Part shown: piece by piece, positions 29,196 through 41,760 of the stretch
How the letters are laid out: the number at the start of each line of letters is the position of its first letter
Numbering within the stretch: the stretch's first letter is position 1
Assembly (NCBI GenBank): GCA_951802425.1
Contig: OX637800.1
Coordinates: forward strand, 1,798,001-1,862,000
Length of the DNA: 64,000 bases
Direction of reading: 5' to 3'
Origin: Clavaria fumosa
Taxonomy: Eukaryota > Basidiomycota > Agaricomycetes > Agaricales > Clavariaceae
Position numbers and translations under genes: made by a program
The notes under the pieces: model-generated
Database searches by the model: none
What the model was told of the DNA's origin: nothing
The model's input: the letters and a program-made list of their open reading frames with translations, nothing else

Positions 29196-30830
29196 TGAAG
29201 AGGCAAGGCAGCAAGAGACCACTGACCAATTGTCAAAGTCCAGTGATGCAGCACTCTATGTGAAGAAAGGCAAAGGCTGAGGCAAGCCATCCCCATCAGC
29301 AATGAAGAAACCCTGTGGGAACTGTCAGCACACAAACCACAAAACAGAAAACAGCTTCCAAAAGGGAGGAGCGAAGGAGGGACAGGCCCCATGGCAAAAG
29401 AAAGCTGACAACACAATTGCTGTTGTTGTTGCACCCCATAATCAGCAAAATGATAACAATTTTCTTGCCTTCACTTGCCTTCAGCATGACCCCCATGACA
29501 TTGCCATCGCTGCAGCAGTCCCTGGACTGTCCAATATGATCCTTGATGGCAGCACAACAGTGCATTTCTGCCCAGATAAAACTATGTTCATTAGTTACTC
29601 ACCCACAAGCAACAGGCCAATCATGGCTGCAGATGGAAGGGAGCTAAGTGCCATAGGTTGTGGCAACATCATTCTACAAGTCACAAACAGTCAGAAAACT
29701 ACTACATTCAGGCTTAAGGACATTGCACATGCACCTGCCATGGCTTTTACCCTCATCTCTGTGGGAAAGCTCTCTGAGGCCAGATACACCACAGAGTTTG
29801 CTGATAACCTATGTGTGGTAAAAACCCCACAAGGAAGGATCCTAGCTAGAATCCTGAAGATGAATGGCCTATACAGACTACAAAGGCCATTGCCCCTGTT
29901 AGATGCCATGCACATAGCTGTGAAAAGTCAAAAACCTACCATGCTCAAAGCACACTGCATCCTTGGCCATATCAATTATGCTGTGGTGAAGCATGCAATA
30001 TTGTCAGGCAAAGTCCTTGGCATTGAGGTTGATGACACATTGGATGCACCTTTCTGTGATGCCTGCACACAGGCAAAACCCCACCATTGCCCTTTCCCAG
30101 AGAAAGTGACTAATAAAGCCAAGAAATACAGTGAGAGGATCCACATGGACCTCTGGGGACCTGCATCTATTCATTCCCTAGGTGGGAACTGGTACACCAT
30201 CAATTTTGTCAATGATGCTACATGATAGACTGAAGTACAGTTCATGTGTGACAAGTCCACAGTTTTCAACATCTACAAAACATTTGAAGCCACTCTGGAA
30301 ACCCAAGACAGTGCAAAGATAAAGTACTTATGCTCAGATCACAGTGCTGAGTTTACCTCTAGGATGTTCACAGATCATCTAGCCACTAAAGGAACCAAAT
30401 GAGAACTCACCATTCACAACACACACAAATGAGTTGGCATTGCAGAGCACTGGAACAGGACAAAGGTCAAGCTAGCCAGAGTGATGCTCATTGACTCAAA
30501 TCTTCCCAGAAACCTTTGGGGGGAGGCTATGAATCATGTGACATGGGTAAAGAACAGAGCACCTACCCATGCCTTCAATGGCTCCACTCCGTTCTCAGCC
30601 TGCTACAGAAAACATCCTGACCTCTTGCAAGTCATACTGTTCAGCACCCCAGCCTGGGTAAAAACAGTCAATGCTGGCAAGCTTGAGTCTCAAGCCTGCT
30701 TGGGTCACTTTGTTGGTTTTGATTCAATGAGCACAGGCTGCCCCATCTATTTTCCAGACAAAAGGAAGATCAGGATAGAACATGAGGTCATTTTCAACTG
30801 AGACAAGAGCAAGGACACCCCTGAAGACTA
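29196..30830 (+). pseudogene. Copia gag-pol remnant, 3' part
   Basis: The frame starts EEARQQETTDQLSK (gag end), then a knuckle CGNCQHTNHKTENSF with its last Cys lost. Next come a protease block ILDGSTTVHFC in which the usual Asp-Ser-Gly is altered, a pre-integrase zinc region with LGHINY and CDACTQAK, and an integrase core HMDLWGPA. Later blocks include WGEAMNHVTWVKNRAPT and a GFD-type domain. In-frame stops lie near 30223, 30400 and 30431. No reverse transcriptase follows, so the element is dead. The DNA is CpG-poor. The 5' part of gag lies inverted at 15894-16400. Confidence 0.85.
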
Positions 30831-32414
30831 AACACATTCTGTGTCCTCACTCACCTCTAAATAATGACACTCCTGACAGTGATCCTACAGAACTGGCAGT
30901 GCTACAATGTGCCACCCTCTCATTTGTTGTTAGGGCTTGACATGGGTTACCTGCAGGTTTTGCATGGGTTTTGAGTAAGTATAAACCTGGAGTTCACATG
31001 GTAGTGTGAACTCCAGGTTCATACTTACTCTCTGTCCATCTTACTACAAGACTAATAACACATGTTGTTACACTACTGTGTGAACTCCAGCTGTCATTAC
31101 ATAAACCAATTTCTTTGTGCAAAGAAAATTTGTGAAAAACTCCCAAGATTAGGGCTAAGATGACCCAAAAACCAACATGAAATTTATCTATTAGATTAGC
31201 TTAAAAGGCACTTGTGACAGAGTGAAATTCACCTATTAGAGATCAGCTTAAAAGCCACATGTACTGTGACTGGTCATGTACTCAGTCACCCTAGGTCATC
31301 AGTCAATGTTGAATTACATGTCCAACACAACATCTCTGCCTTTGTTTGGGGCCATATCTAATTGTTTGTATACCTACCTAAGCTGTGGCTACTATAAGTC
31401 CTGTTATAACTTATAAGAACATTGAGTACAACTTCCATTTCTATTGATCAGTGCCAAATTCTGCAAAACATGGGTAGTACAATTTGAGAGGTGTCAAATT
31501 CATTGTTTAACCTAATAATGTCCCAGAACTTGGTTTCACACATAACTAGAGACATAGTTGAATTGATTCACCTGAAATGGGGAGCTGAAATGTCCTTGTA
31601 TCATGTAGAATTTCAAGTGTAACTGACTACCTGGTCAGGGCTGAATATGGACACTCCCTGACTATCTCCAATCCTATGAAGTTTACAACTTGTAAAATAT
31701 TATTTATATATCTTCTCAAGAAGTACGCCTATTGCCCCATGAAGACTGTTTCTCAATACCTTTGAAATTGAAGGAGAGCAAGGCCAATACATTTAGGGTG
31801 ACCAAGTACTACTCATCAGCAAAATTGTGGCCCTGTCATACCACTTTGTGGTATAGAGGAGTATAAAATGTTATAATTTGGTATAACCAAGTATAAACCA
31901 GGTTATAACCAGTTTAAGTGTGGTATATACCAGGCTAGGTGTTAAAACTGGTTAAGATTGGTATGACAGTATATACCTTGTTTTACCACCCCAATTATTC
32001 TCCTGATGGCCCTACTAGGTCATGCACAGACGTATTGTAGTAATATTCACCCAGAGAACAGCAGGTGAATTCAGTTTGCTTGCTTCTGGCTGAACTTCAC
32101 CCAGTTCCTTCAAGAAGTACACAAGTCAAGCCAGCCTCAGGTTGACAACAGACAGTGACAGTTTCTTTGTCTCCCCACAACTTGGGCCACCTGCTGTTCC
32201 TGCCACTCTACCCCAAGAATATTTACCATTTCTTATCAGTATCATGTTCCCTCTACACCCATGCCTACTTTACATGTAACTATATTTTGACTGTGCATAT
32301 CTGTTTTGACTATGTGCATATCTGTTCTAAGCCCACAGCACATTGTTATATGTCACGTGCCACGCGATTTTACCTTTCCCTTCTAACTGTGCTGCAGGTA
32401 CTTTCATTCACTCA
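30831..32414. other. No gene; decayed DNA and PRP46 upstream region
   Basis: CpG-poor sequence with one long palindrome and, near 31840-31980, many GGTATAACC/GTATAAACC-like words. CpGs return near 32345, only about 70 bp before the PRP46 start codon. Confidence 0.5.
30973..31030. repeat. 26-bp-arm palindrome
   Basis: Arms 30973-30998 and 31005-31030 are complementary at 25 of 26 positions around a 6-nt loop. A third copy of TGTGAACTCCAG lies near 31079. Confidence 0.88.
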
Positions 32415-34056
32415 ATGGCGACCTCTGCATTGCCGCCTCTAGAGCCGCTTCTCCGGAGAAGCGCTAAGCTGACTCAGGCTGTATTTTCATCGTGCCCGGA
32501 CGAAAGTATCCAAGATGACGAAGGGTATGGTCGAACGCCGTCTTGGCATCTGTGGTTGCAATACTGATGCTCGCTGTTTTTCAACCTGAATAGCACTCGA
32601 CTCCGGTTTGCGGTGAAGAAGAACGACGAGTACGGACACTGCAAAGATCTCCCGCCAGCACTCTTGGCGCAGCAGGGTCCGGTTGGCCCTGCACGGCCGA
32701 AGCCACTCCTGAGTATCACACAGCACGGCCAAGGCCAACCACCATCACAGTCGTCGTCACTAATGTCGTCGTCGTCACTAATGTCATCGTCGACCCACCT
32801 CTCGCAGGCGCTGCAATTGCACAAGACGACACGGACGATCAAGCCGACATATCACCCGCCATGGCGGCTCGTGCGTGTCATTTCTGGCCATTTGGGGTGG
32901 GTCCGCAGCGTCGCGGTCGAACCAGGTAACAAGTGGTTCGTCACCGGCGCGGGAGACCGTGTCGTGAAAGTGTGGGACCTCGCCTCGGGCGAGCTCAGAC
33001 TGTCCCTCACTGGCCACATATCGACCGTGCGGGGTTTAGCGGTCTCTCCACGTCATCCGTACTTGTTTTCGTGCGGAGAGGACAAGGTATATTTTATTTC
33101 TGGTTAAGCTTCTATATTTTTCCCCTACATCTTTTACTTGACACCCAGAGATAACCCCTGTTCTTTCTCGTTAGATGGTGAAGTGCTGGGACCTTGAAGC
33201 GAACAAGGTAATCCGGCACTACCACGGACACCTTTCAGGGGTATACTCGCTCTCGCTACATCCAACACTCGACGTACTAGTCACTGCCGGGCGTGATGCG
33301 TCCGCCCGTGTGTGGGATATGCGCACGAAAGCGCAGATTCACGTGCTCTCGGGTCATACGGCGACTGTCGCGGACGTCAAGTGCCAGGAATCCGACCCTC
33401 AAGTTATCACTGGTAGCATGGACTCAACGGTCAGGTGTGTGATCGCTTTTCAAGCGTTCTTTCTTGTGCAGAAAATTTAAAGTTTTCATTTTTCAGGTTG
33501 TGGGACCTAGCGGCAGGAAAGACAATGACGACACTGACGCATCACAAAAAATCTGTCCGGGCAATTGCTATCCATCCAACCGAGTACTCCTTCGCCACGG
33601 GCTCCGCGGGTGGGAACAATATCAAAAAGTGGAAGTGCCCCGAGGGCATGTTTGTATTCAATTTCGGCGGGCACAACGCCATCATCAACACTCTGGCCGT
33701 CAACGCTGAGGGCGTGTTCTTTTCAGGAGGTAGCCTTCATCTCATTTTCCCCTTTCCTGTAGTTGCTTGGTGCGATTATTGAAATCTGCATTTTGGCAGG
33801 CGATAATGGAACCTTGACTCTCTGGGACTATGATACGGGGACGCCATTCCAGAATATGGATGATATTCCTCAACCTGGGTCCCTCGAGGCGGAGGCGGGC
33901 ATATTTTGCTCGACGTTTGATATGACGGGTACTCGGCTCATCACGGGCGGCGCTGACAAGACCATCAAGGCGAGATTAGCCCTTAAATTGCCTTCTAACA
34001 TCAGACCGTGCTCACACTTTATTTTTGGTTAGATCTACGCTGAGGTCTCCCAATAG
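32415..34056 (+). CDS. PRP46: Pre-mRNA splicing factor Prp46/PLRG1 (WD40)
   Basis: Core subunit of the Prp19-associated complex of the spliceosome, in the nucleus. Six exons: 32415-32524, 32594-33086, 33175-33434, 33497-33729, 33800-33969 and 34033-34056, giving 429 residues. After a short N-terminal region and a Ser-rich stretch, seven WD40 repeats occupy about residues 130-425. Diagnostic blocks are [40 protein letters not shown] and [20 protein letters not shown]. The C-terminus is TIKIYAEVSQ. The last intron starts GC (AAG/GCGAGA); the eight-codon last exon is fixed by the conserved IYAE ending. The start codon lies about 70 bp from the CpG-depleted transposon island, so its promoter must overlap or abut TE-derived DNA. 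Confidence 0.94.
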
Positions 34057-34351
34057 AGTCATCATGTGCTTGTTTATCTGTTTCACGCCTCATGAAGTCA
34101 ATAAATTTATTCATGAACATGTACAAACCAGCACAACTGAACAGTAAACCCGATAGATACGAAAAAAAAGAACTAGGTACAGCAACATGACGAACAAGAA
34201 TTGCACATAGAAAAAAAGTCCGGCAACATGACAGACCAGAATTGCAAGAAATTGACGTTACATTTTGCTACAAAAAACACAGTACGCCGTGAGGAAAGGA
34301 GAAGAAATAGTTAGAAAAACAACAACGAAGGTCTCTTCTTGAAATGATGAT

Positions 34352-36713
34352 TCATGTATACCCATTCCATCCCATCAAGGAGCTGGAGCGTTGCCGAGTA
34401 CAGGCTGTCTCGCACGAGCACTGCACGCAGTCGTGTTGCAACATGAGTTTGTGCTGCTGCGCAAAGGGTTGGGCCCCCAAGGGGCTGTTCGGCCACGGCG
34501 GCGAGGTGGATGACGACGAGCACGGCGAGGACCATGCTCCCGGAGTTGCTGTCGCTGATGACGACGGGGAGAGTAACGGCACTGACCCCGCAGAGAACGG
34601 CGAGGATGTGAACCCCAGGCTGTGCGGGAGGTATCGCTGCTGTCCCTCCCGCGCCGCCGCCGCAGCGGCGACGACCTCCGGGAGCGGAACATCTTGCAAC
34701 CCGACGGCGTGCAACATGGCCTTGGTTTCCTGCGCCTTCTCCTCGCTGAAGATGAAGGGCTCGCTCCCGTCCATCTGCGCGGCCGCAAGGAGACGCGAAG
34801 AGAGCTGCGGCATCTTGGGTAGGAGGAGCGGCGAGGAGAAGGCAGGCGACCCGTCTGGCGGCGGGCAGGAGGTGCCAGTGGTGACGTGCAACGGCGGCGG
34901 GGCAGAACCAATGGGCGAGACTTGAGGTGGCGGGTAAGGGTATGCGACGCCCATATTGGAGAAGTACGAGTTCGAGTCGGCGGGAGGAAAGGCAGAAAAG
35001 GTTGAATGAGAGACGAGCAAGCCGGCATCCAGGCTGGGCGCATTGCTTTGGTCGTAGGCGGGCTGCCACGCTGCACGCTCGCCGAGCCCATTCCTTGTAC
35101 ATGACATCTGCACAGGCGACATCACGGAGGTCGCGGCAGCGAGCTTCCCGAGCTGAGACGTGTGCAAAGGATCAGCGTGCGGAGAAGTAGGCGACGGAAG
35201 GAATACGGAGAGTGCGTCGCTGTCGTGACGTTTTGAGGCTGTCGGCGAATTAAGTTTAGACGTGGGTGACGAGAATGGCATGCCCGCCACATCGGAAGGC
35301 GAGGACAGAGGGGTGGCAAGCGAAGAGCGACGGGGATATGGTACGGGTCGTCGCGACGGGAGGTCAATTGGAGCCGGTTTATCCCCGCGACGTCCCTTCC
35401 CTTTTGCTTGACGAGAGTCCCGAGTGGGAGATGTGCTGGTGCTTGTTGGAACCAAGGAGAGGGAAGGAGCGGCGGAATTTTGTTGTTCGTTCACACGCTC
35501 ATCGCTGACGAATGGCTCTCGAATTTGCTGCGCCGCATATACCTTTTTCTTGGTCAAGCCCCACGACTGTTGTATACTGTTAACAAGTGTGGGAATGGTC
35601 TCTGTATTGAGCGCGGAGTCGCTGCGAACTGCGAGCGAATTTAAATTCGAGGGGTAGGATACAGAACGGGGAAGCGGAGACAGGTTCACTTGGGGCAAAG
35701 GCTGGATCACGTGTGAGTTAACCTTGGGGCCGTAGCAAGCGAGAAATAACGGACATCTAAGGACGTAGGATGCGACCGGAAATCTGCGATTGCTTGTTAA
35801 ATAATAAGGAAAGAAGGGCACAAAATGCAATCAGTCACCTGTGCACTTAGCAGAGAAGCGTAACAGAAATCCTTCGAGAGCCGGCTCGAACCAAGGAGTT
35901 ACTTCTTCCAAATTTTGGATACGCAACTGGCCAAAATGTCATTGGAAAAAAGTGGATGCATTATACGATGACAGATCTACCTGCTCGTAGAATGCATCCT
36001 CAAACCCTTGAATATTCTGAGTGGGATTGACCATCAAATGGAGACGGATATTATTCTGGAGAGACAGACGATTGCATGAACATTATTGATGCTTGAGTGG
36101 TGAAGACGACGCACTTGGCCCATCTGATATCCTAGTGTCCTCCAAAGAGATGTGACCGAATCTGATACGACGAAGGGGTTACCACCGTTTGTTTCATCGG
36201 ACTCAGACGGGCTAGATACAGCAACGATGATGAGATGGCGTGAAGGAGAATGGCCTTCGTGAACCGATGCAAGTGACTGTCCACAACAATGTCGAAAGGG
36301 GATAATACGAAAGAAAGAGGGATACAAAATACCTCGATGACATTTTGGATGTGCCGAGGAGATATTCTGCAATCGTTCCGGGTATCGAATTGGGGGTCGA
36401 GGGGGTCATCAGAGCCATAGGAGAGGGACGGATGCGTCTCTTCTCTGAGCAGTTGTGAACTGAGAATAACGCGAATCTGTACCTGAGAGGGAAAAATACA
36501 CTTTGGGTTCAGGAGAGAGTAAGTAGTCACTCTTACAGGAACGCCAGGATTAGCAGCTCTGATGCTTCCGACGATGTTGGGTAGGTAGCGATTCCGTAGA
36601 TCAGCCCAGCAGGAGAACATGCTCTGGGTGTTTTCAATCAGAAGCCAGGTCGTCACTGGTTGACCATGGAAGGCAGGGCGGAAAATGGTGGCACCGTTGG
36701 TGATGGCGTGCAT
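34352..36713 (-). CDS. VWA-like domain protein with Ser/Pro-rich tail (possibly MED25-type)
   Basis: Six exons on the minus strand: 36713-36537, 36482-36333, 36276-36115, 36055-35981, 35926-35847 and 35756-34352, giving 682 residues. The first 200 residues look like a von Willebrand A-type fold without a full metal-binding motif: WLLIENTQSMFSCWADLRNR, then an IIVAVSSP strand, WRTLG and NNIRLHLMV. The rest is low-complexity Ser/Pro/Ala with a Cys-rich end. The layout resembles the VWA module of Mediator subunit 25, known as an activator-binding surface; I infer this from pattern only. I chose the ATG at 36713 because the upstream hydrophobic extension to 36956 looks like untranslated sequence. 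It is convergent with PRP46; the stop codons are 295 bp apart. Confidence 0.6.
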
Positions 36714-39700
36714 GACTTGGGAATCTGAAGTTCCCTGCGTCGCCGTCAGGACCAACGAGGAGGACAGGAGGAGGAGAAGGATGGACAAGGGAGCAGAGCG
36801 CAACAATGGGAAATGGATAAAGCCAGGTTTACGAGACAATTTATTATAATCTCGTTGGCGTGTCCAATTCGGAGCAAGTGCTCGCTGCCGACAACACGAG
36901 ACCTGGTCTGGCTTTAGCAACATGTGGATGGCAAGGAAAGTCAAACCTACACTCACCCTTATATCTAGTTCAACCCAACCCTTTCAATAGAATATTCCTC
37001 GCGAGACGTTGAGCGCTGAGTGTCGAGCAGACGCTGAGCAACAACGAGCAGCCAAGCATCAAAAAAATAATATCAGAAAATTCAAATTTCCTGTTTGTTA
37101 CAATTTTGGTTACGGAATAAAAACAGAGAGGACGTATTTGTGTGTAATTGTTGATATATGTTTATGTCGTACGATCACCCGAAAAAAGAAACACTTGCGA
37201 TCTTGATCCGATGTCGTTGGTCTATTAGTCCAGAGCTCGCTCGTTTGCCCAACTTCAGAGCGAAAACCCGTTCACTGATTTCTGTAGTAGTCTTGAGCTC
37301 ATCGTAGCATTGGAAATACTTGAACTATATATAGAAATAACACGCTTCATCGGTTGATCTTCGATATAGAACTTATTTTGACATTGCTTGATGATGCTAT
37401 GACTTATTTTGCTCTGAGATCACGAGGTCTTTCGGACACCTTTGGCATCTGGCGGACCATTTTCGGCCGTCTCGGCTCAGCCACTCAGCCACTCAGGCGC
37501 AGGTCGCCCAGCCTGAGAAAGGTTTCTCAAAGTCTAATCGTGACGCTAGTATCTCAACCTTACTCCGCTCACAGTTGGCCTGTAGCCAAACGCGACAGGG
37601 TTCGTTTGCTGAACCAACAGGTTGCCGATGGCCTTCCGTTGCCGTGTCCATATTTCCTTTTTTTGACTCTGGGGGGAAAACTCTTAACTTTAGTATGCCA
37701 CCTTCCCTCGTGCCGCAGCATTCTAAACTGTATTGCTTGCGTATACTCTGCGGTAGTAAACTTTGGTCTCCCATAGGAGTTCTGTAAGAAAGAACTTTGC
37801 TGTGTGATCGTCATCTGATTTTCCCCATTCATCACTATCTTCCACTGTCACCCAGAGATCTGACTTCTGCATAGAGCCTCATGCAAGATGCAAAATGTGT
37901 ATCGGTGAGCTCAGAATTTTGCGCTTTTCATTGGCGAATTCATCTCCGTTCTTTAGCATAACTGAAAAACTTGCGCTTGATGTGCATGTACGGCAGCTGG
38001 TAGGCCGTCCAGTTGGTATGGTGTGGCACTGCCCTGACTCGGGACAAAGCCTGTACGACCTGACAAGTCACTTCCTAGCCTATACCCCGAAAGCCGAAAG
38101 ACTCATACAGGCGATCGATCAGGCTCATCAGACACAGAGACTTATCATTCATCCAATTGTATCCGCCGAGTATCACCCTAACCGGGGAAATATCGTGCCT
38201 GTGGCTCCCACCGCATCGCTAATCCTAACATCGCTTGCAGGACGTGTTATCGATGCAAGTATTGCTCTGAGAAATAGAGAAGAGAAGAAGATATAAAAAT
38301 GGGCATTAGTATGCCATCAGAGCCCTCGTCTCTCTACACGCCAATTCGGTACCCCTGACAGATCCATCCACACACGTCACACACCTGTTTGCTTGTACGT
38401 ACGCGCGCACGGCATTGGCCGGTCTGACTGTTTGTGACACCTGATTTGGTGTCGAGCCCCGCAGTTCCTGGATTCCACGAGACATGAGGCATGCGGATTA
38501 TCTCCGTCGACGCACTCCCGCCTCGAGTTATTTGATTTTGCAGACCCGTCGGTTACCTGGCTGGGAAGTCAACCGCCAGCTTTGGTCTACGCCGACTCAA
38601 CGGTTCCACTGATCTCATTGACGTATTATATGGCGCGTGGCGTGGCATTGCCGTGCTTCAGGACATCATCGTTGATCCGTCCGAATGTTTTCCCCTTTTC
38701 TCTGACGATAATGGGAGTGCTCAGGGGCCCGTGCCATTCCTGTTCGGCGTTTGAAGGAGTTAGCCTTGCCCTGTATGTCTTCTGATCCGGCGTCGTCCAT
38801 GTTGTTTCCCATCCAGCCGGCGCTATATTCCGCAATCCATTAATTCCGAGTGCGATGGCCTACAACACAATTTCTCCTTCCTTCTCTCTAATACGACAGC
38901 TTAATCCATCCGCAAAGTCCAGAGAATTTGGGCGGCTCTGCAGAGCCGAAAAAATGCGGGTACCAATTGGTCGGGTTCACCGCTCTCTCTCAGTGTGGGT
39001 AGCGGGGGTCACATTTGACTTGGTGAATGGCGATGGTGGACGATTTGGTAGGGGTGAAACATGTCGCCTGTACCGATAAGCCTTCCTTCTTCTCTTCTTC
39101 CACATGCAAACGCTGGTCCTTCTGTCCTGCCCTTCACATACACGCCCTCTCGTTTCTGGCGTGGGAGGAGATAACATGAGAGCAGACCTGCCTCGCAAAG
39201 CAAGTCTCTCCCCTTTTCGTCTACCGTTGCTTTCCGTTGGCTGAAATAAAACTTTCTTCTTATCTTCCTCTCGCTTACAGATTGACGGTCAACGACTTGC
39301 TGCCCGCCTTCCTGAAAGGATCGTCGACTGCGAGCCTCTTGGTATTCCCCCGCATCCCACTTGACTTGGACCTCGGTGGGCCTGGCGTTCCTGTCATTGT
39401 GAGTCCTCTCCATTCCTCGGAAACCAAATAAGTGAGTACGGTCCTGGTTATACCTCCCTTCCATTGGCTCATTTACGCCCGTAAGGACAACGGCGCGTTT
39501 GCCGGGCGAAATTAAAGTTTTAATCTTCGCTCTGCAACCTCTCAGGCGGGTAGCACTGGCTCTTCCTTTCCCCACGTTTACACTCGCCGTGGCTGCAGAC
39601 TCCTGTCCAAGAACAACTTGGCCTGGCGAACGACTTCGTTTCGAGACCGCGATCGTCGCATCCACACCACAACCTCGTGTCTTGTGGGTGTCTGTCTTCC

Positions 39701-41746
39701 GCCGGAGTATAGCTTCTTGCCCTCTCTCACCCGGCCCGATTTTCAAACATGTGCTTTGTCTTTCCCTTTTTCCCTCACCGGTCAAGATCAGATTGGCCTT
39801 CCTCCTTGCATAGGCGCACAGCTCCTGTGTCCGCGTGGAGAACCAGATGGTTTATCCATCATCGATAGCCAGAAGGTTATCATTACTGCTTCGGGGCTCT
39901 CGGGACTGCGCATGTTTCCGTGGTGGTGTGATTTCTGTAACCTGGAACCTCAGCGTCAACTCCGCGCTCATTCCGTTTGCGATCTCGGGGTTTTAAACTG
40001 GACTTGATTAGCAAGCATCGTGGCCGGATATACGGTAAAGAAACTTCTCTCTTCGAACTTCAAATATTTTAGACGGAATAACGGCGAGATCCTTTCACTG
40101 CACGTAAATAGCTTTGTTGAGGCCTTAACTTGGCGTGCCGAAAGCCCGGGCGTCGCGGGCCGAGATCAGGCCACGCCCATTTATTTATTCCCGTTTCTTC
40201 GACAGAAAACGGACGTTTTAGGAGTCCAAAAAGACAACTCTGATGCTACCTGGCTGTCCCAGGCGACAACAACCCTCCTGGTTGCCTGTGGATTGCCTTC
40301 CCCTCTAGCGAACCAAGAAACTCAAGTTGGACTGGGAATCTTTTTCCGGCGGTGTCTGAATAAGCAACTGGAGATGCGCTGAGGATCTGGTCGCCATGGT
40401 TTGCCCCTGGTGGTTTGCTCATTGTTCGCTCTTACAGGTGTTAAAAAGCTAGAGAAAAGCACTTTGACGGAGCCGCCCATTATCTCTAATTAAGCCCCTC
40501 CGCTTCCGTTGCGATCTTTGTGGAGCCCCCCCGTCTCTTGATCCAAGTACAATAATCGCCTTCAGCACATGGTGCTTGTACGTTTTACTTCCTGGCGATC
40601 TCCATTCGCTATCCGTGCAGTCTTCTTGGCAATGGGGCAAGCCTTCTCGCTTTCCAGCCAACACGACGCTGATGATGAGCCCTTGGATGCCGAATGCCAA
40701 ACCTTTTCTTGACGGCCAAGCATCAAGTGCGCTCGACACGATAAACGCTGACGAACGGTGTTAACCCACAACTACAAATGTAAACGCACTCAACCAGTCC
40801 AGTCAAATGATCGAGCTTAGGCCCGTGCCCCCCAACGCGTTTGATGAGTCCTAGTACTGGCTCCCAAAACGCCTTCTCACCGACTCCTAGCAAGCCGACA
40901 CAGACATGAGCCTCAATCGTGATGATGGGGATCACAGGGACCCGTTTCTCCGTAACAAAGGCTACGGAGCTAGAAGAAAAAAAGTCGTCTGAGACGGAGA
41001 AAATGAGACATACGATCCAGGTTATCCGTAAGTCAAGTCTGCAATCGAAATATTCTGGCAGAGAGCGGGTGGTAAAGCTAGAGACTCTGTCGCTGGTAGC
41101 GAAGGACGGAGTTCTGGTCGAAAAAGAGAAGATACTTGGCCTTGAAGAAAACCTTATAGACTATGTGACGAACGCACTCACCAAGCTCGCACGAACGCCG
41201 AAAAAGTGTATATTACTGCTGTTCCTAAGCACGAGAATAGCCATGCTGCCTTTGTCTTTCGTTTACGGTCAAGGCAGTGGTAATGAAAACACAGCTGCGT
41301 GTTGTTGCACTTTATCAGAAGCAATCTTGGCAGACAGATAGAGATGGTGAAAGGCCAACAATCTAGTAGTCATGGATCCACGATTAGGGAGTTCGTGATC
41401 ATGATACTGTACCTCAAACATGTGCGGTGCGGGATGCTCGGGGCCTTATTATATCGTAATCTAATTTGTGACGGATGTGGTTGTGATCGGTCAACTTGAA
41501 CACGTGGTGCTGTGACTGCTGTCAGGCTCTCCTTGTCAGAGTTGCATGCCCGAGCGTCCACGACACATGCAATCGAATGGCATTTCTACGTTGTTGCCTG
41601 CTGGCTTCTGCCTAAGCGTGCTGCGTCAACAAAATACCAGGGCGGTTACTGTCCGCGATGGTGCCTGTTGTGGCTTCGGACTTGATAGCTGATGTGGGCG
41701 CTCACTCCCCAGGTCTATCTTCCGTAAAATGCCCCTTGTCCTACTC
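36714..41746. other. Five kilobases without a recognisable gene
   Basis: Frames of up to 258 codons exist (39009-39785 minus; 37354-37776, 37895-38296 and 40919-41341 plus), but none shows a known domain or a convincing splice-supported extension. CpG content is normal, unlike the TE island. It may hold lineage-specific or non-coding genes I cannot see. Confidence 0.45.
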
Positions 41747-41760
41747 ATGTAACAAAGGCC

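Larger units (their letters stand above)
5937..32345. other. CpG-depleted transposon island
   Basis: CpG dinucleotides become very rare from the end of TFIIS exon 7 until just before PRP46. The exceptions are the younger insertions (gypsy copies 2 and 3, element Y and the hairpin array). Old copies differ from young ones mainly by CG to TG or CA changes, including CGA to TGA stops. This is the pattern expected of cytosine methylation and deamination at CpG. Confidence 0.85.

Noticed and set aside
36714..36956. N-terminal extension of the VWA-like protein, with a hydrophobic stretch that looks like a signal anchor
   Set aside because: The conserved-looking domain begins right after the ATG at 36713. 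The extension is Leu/Ser-rich and probably untranslated. RNA evidence could reverse this.
39009..39785. 258-codon minus-strand open frame
   Set aside because: Arg/Gly-rich, no recognisable motif, no intron-supported extension, overlapped by plus-strand frames of similar quality.
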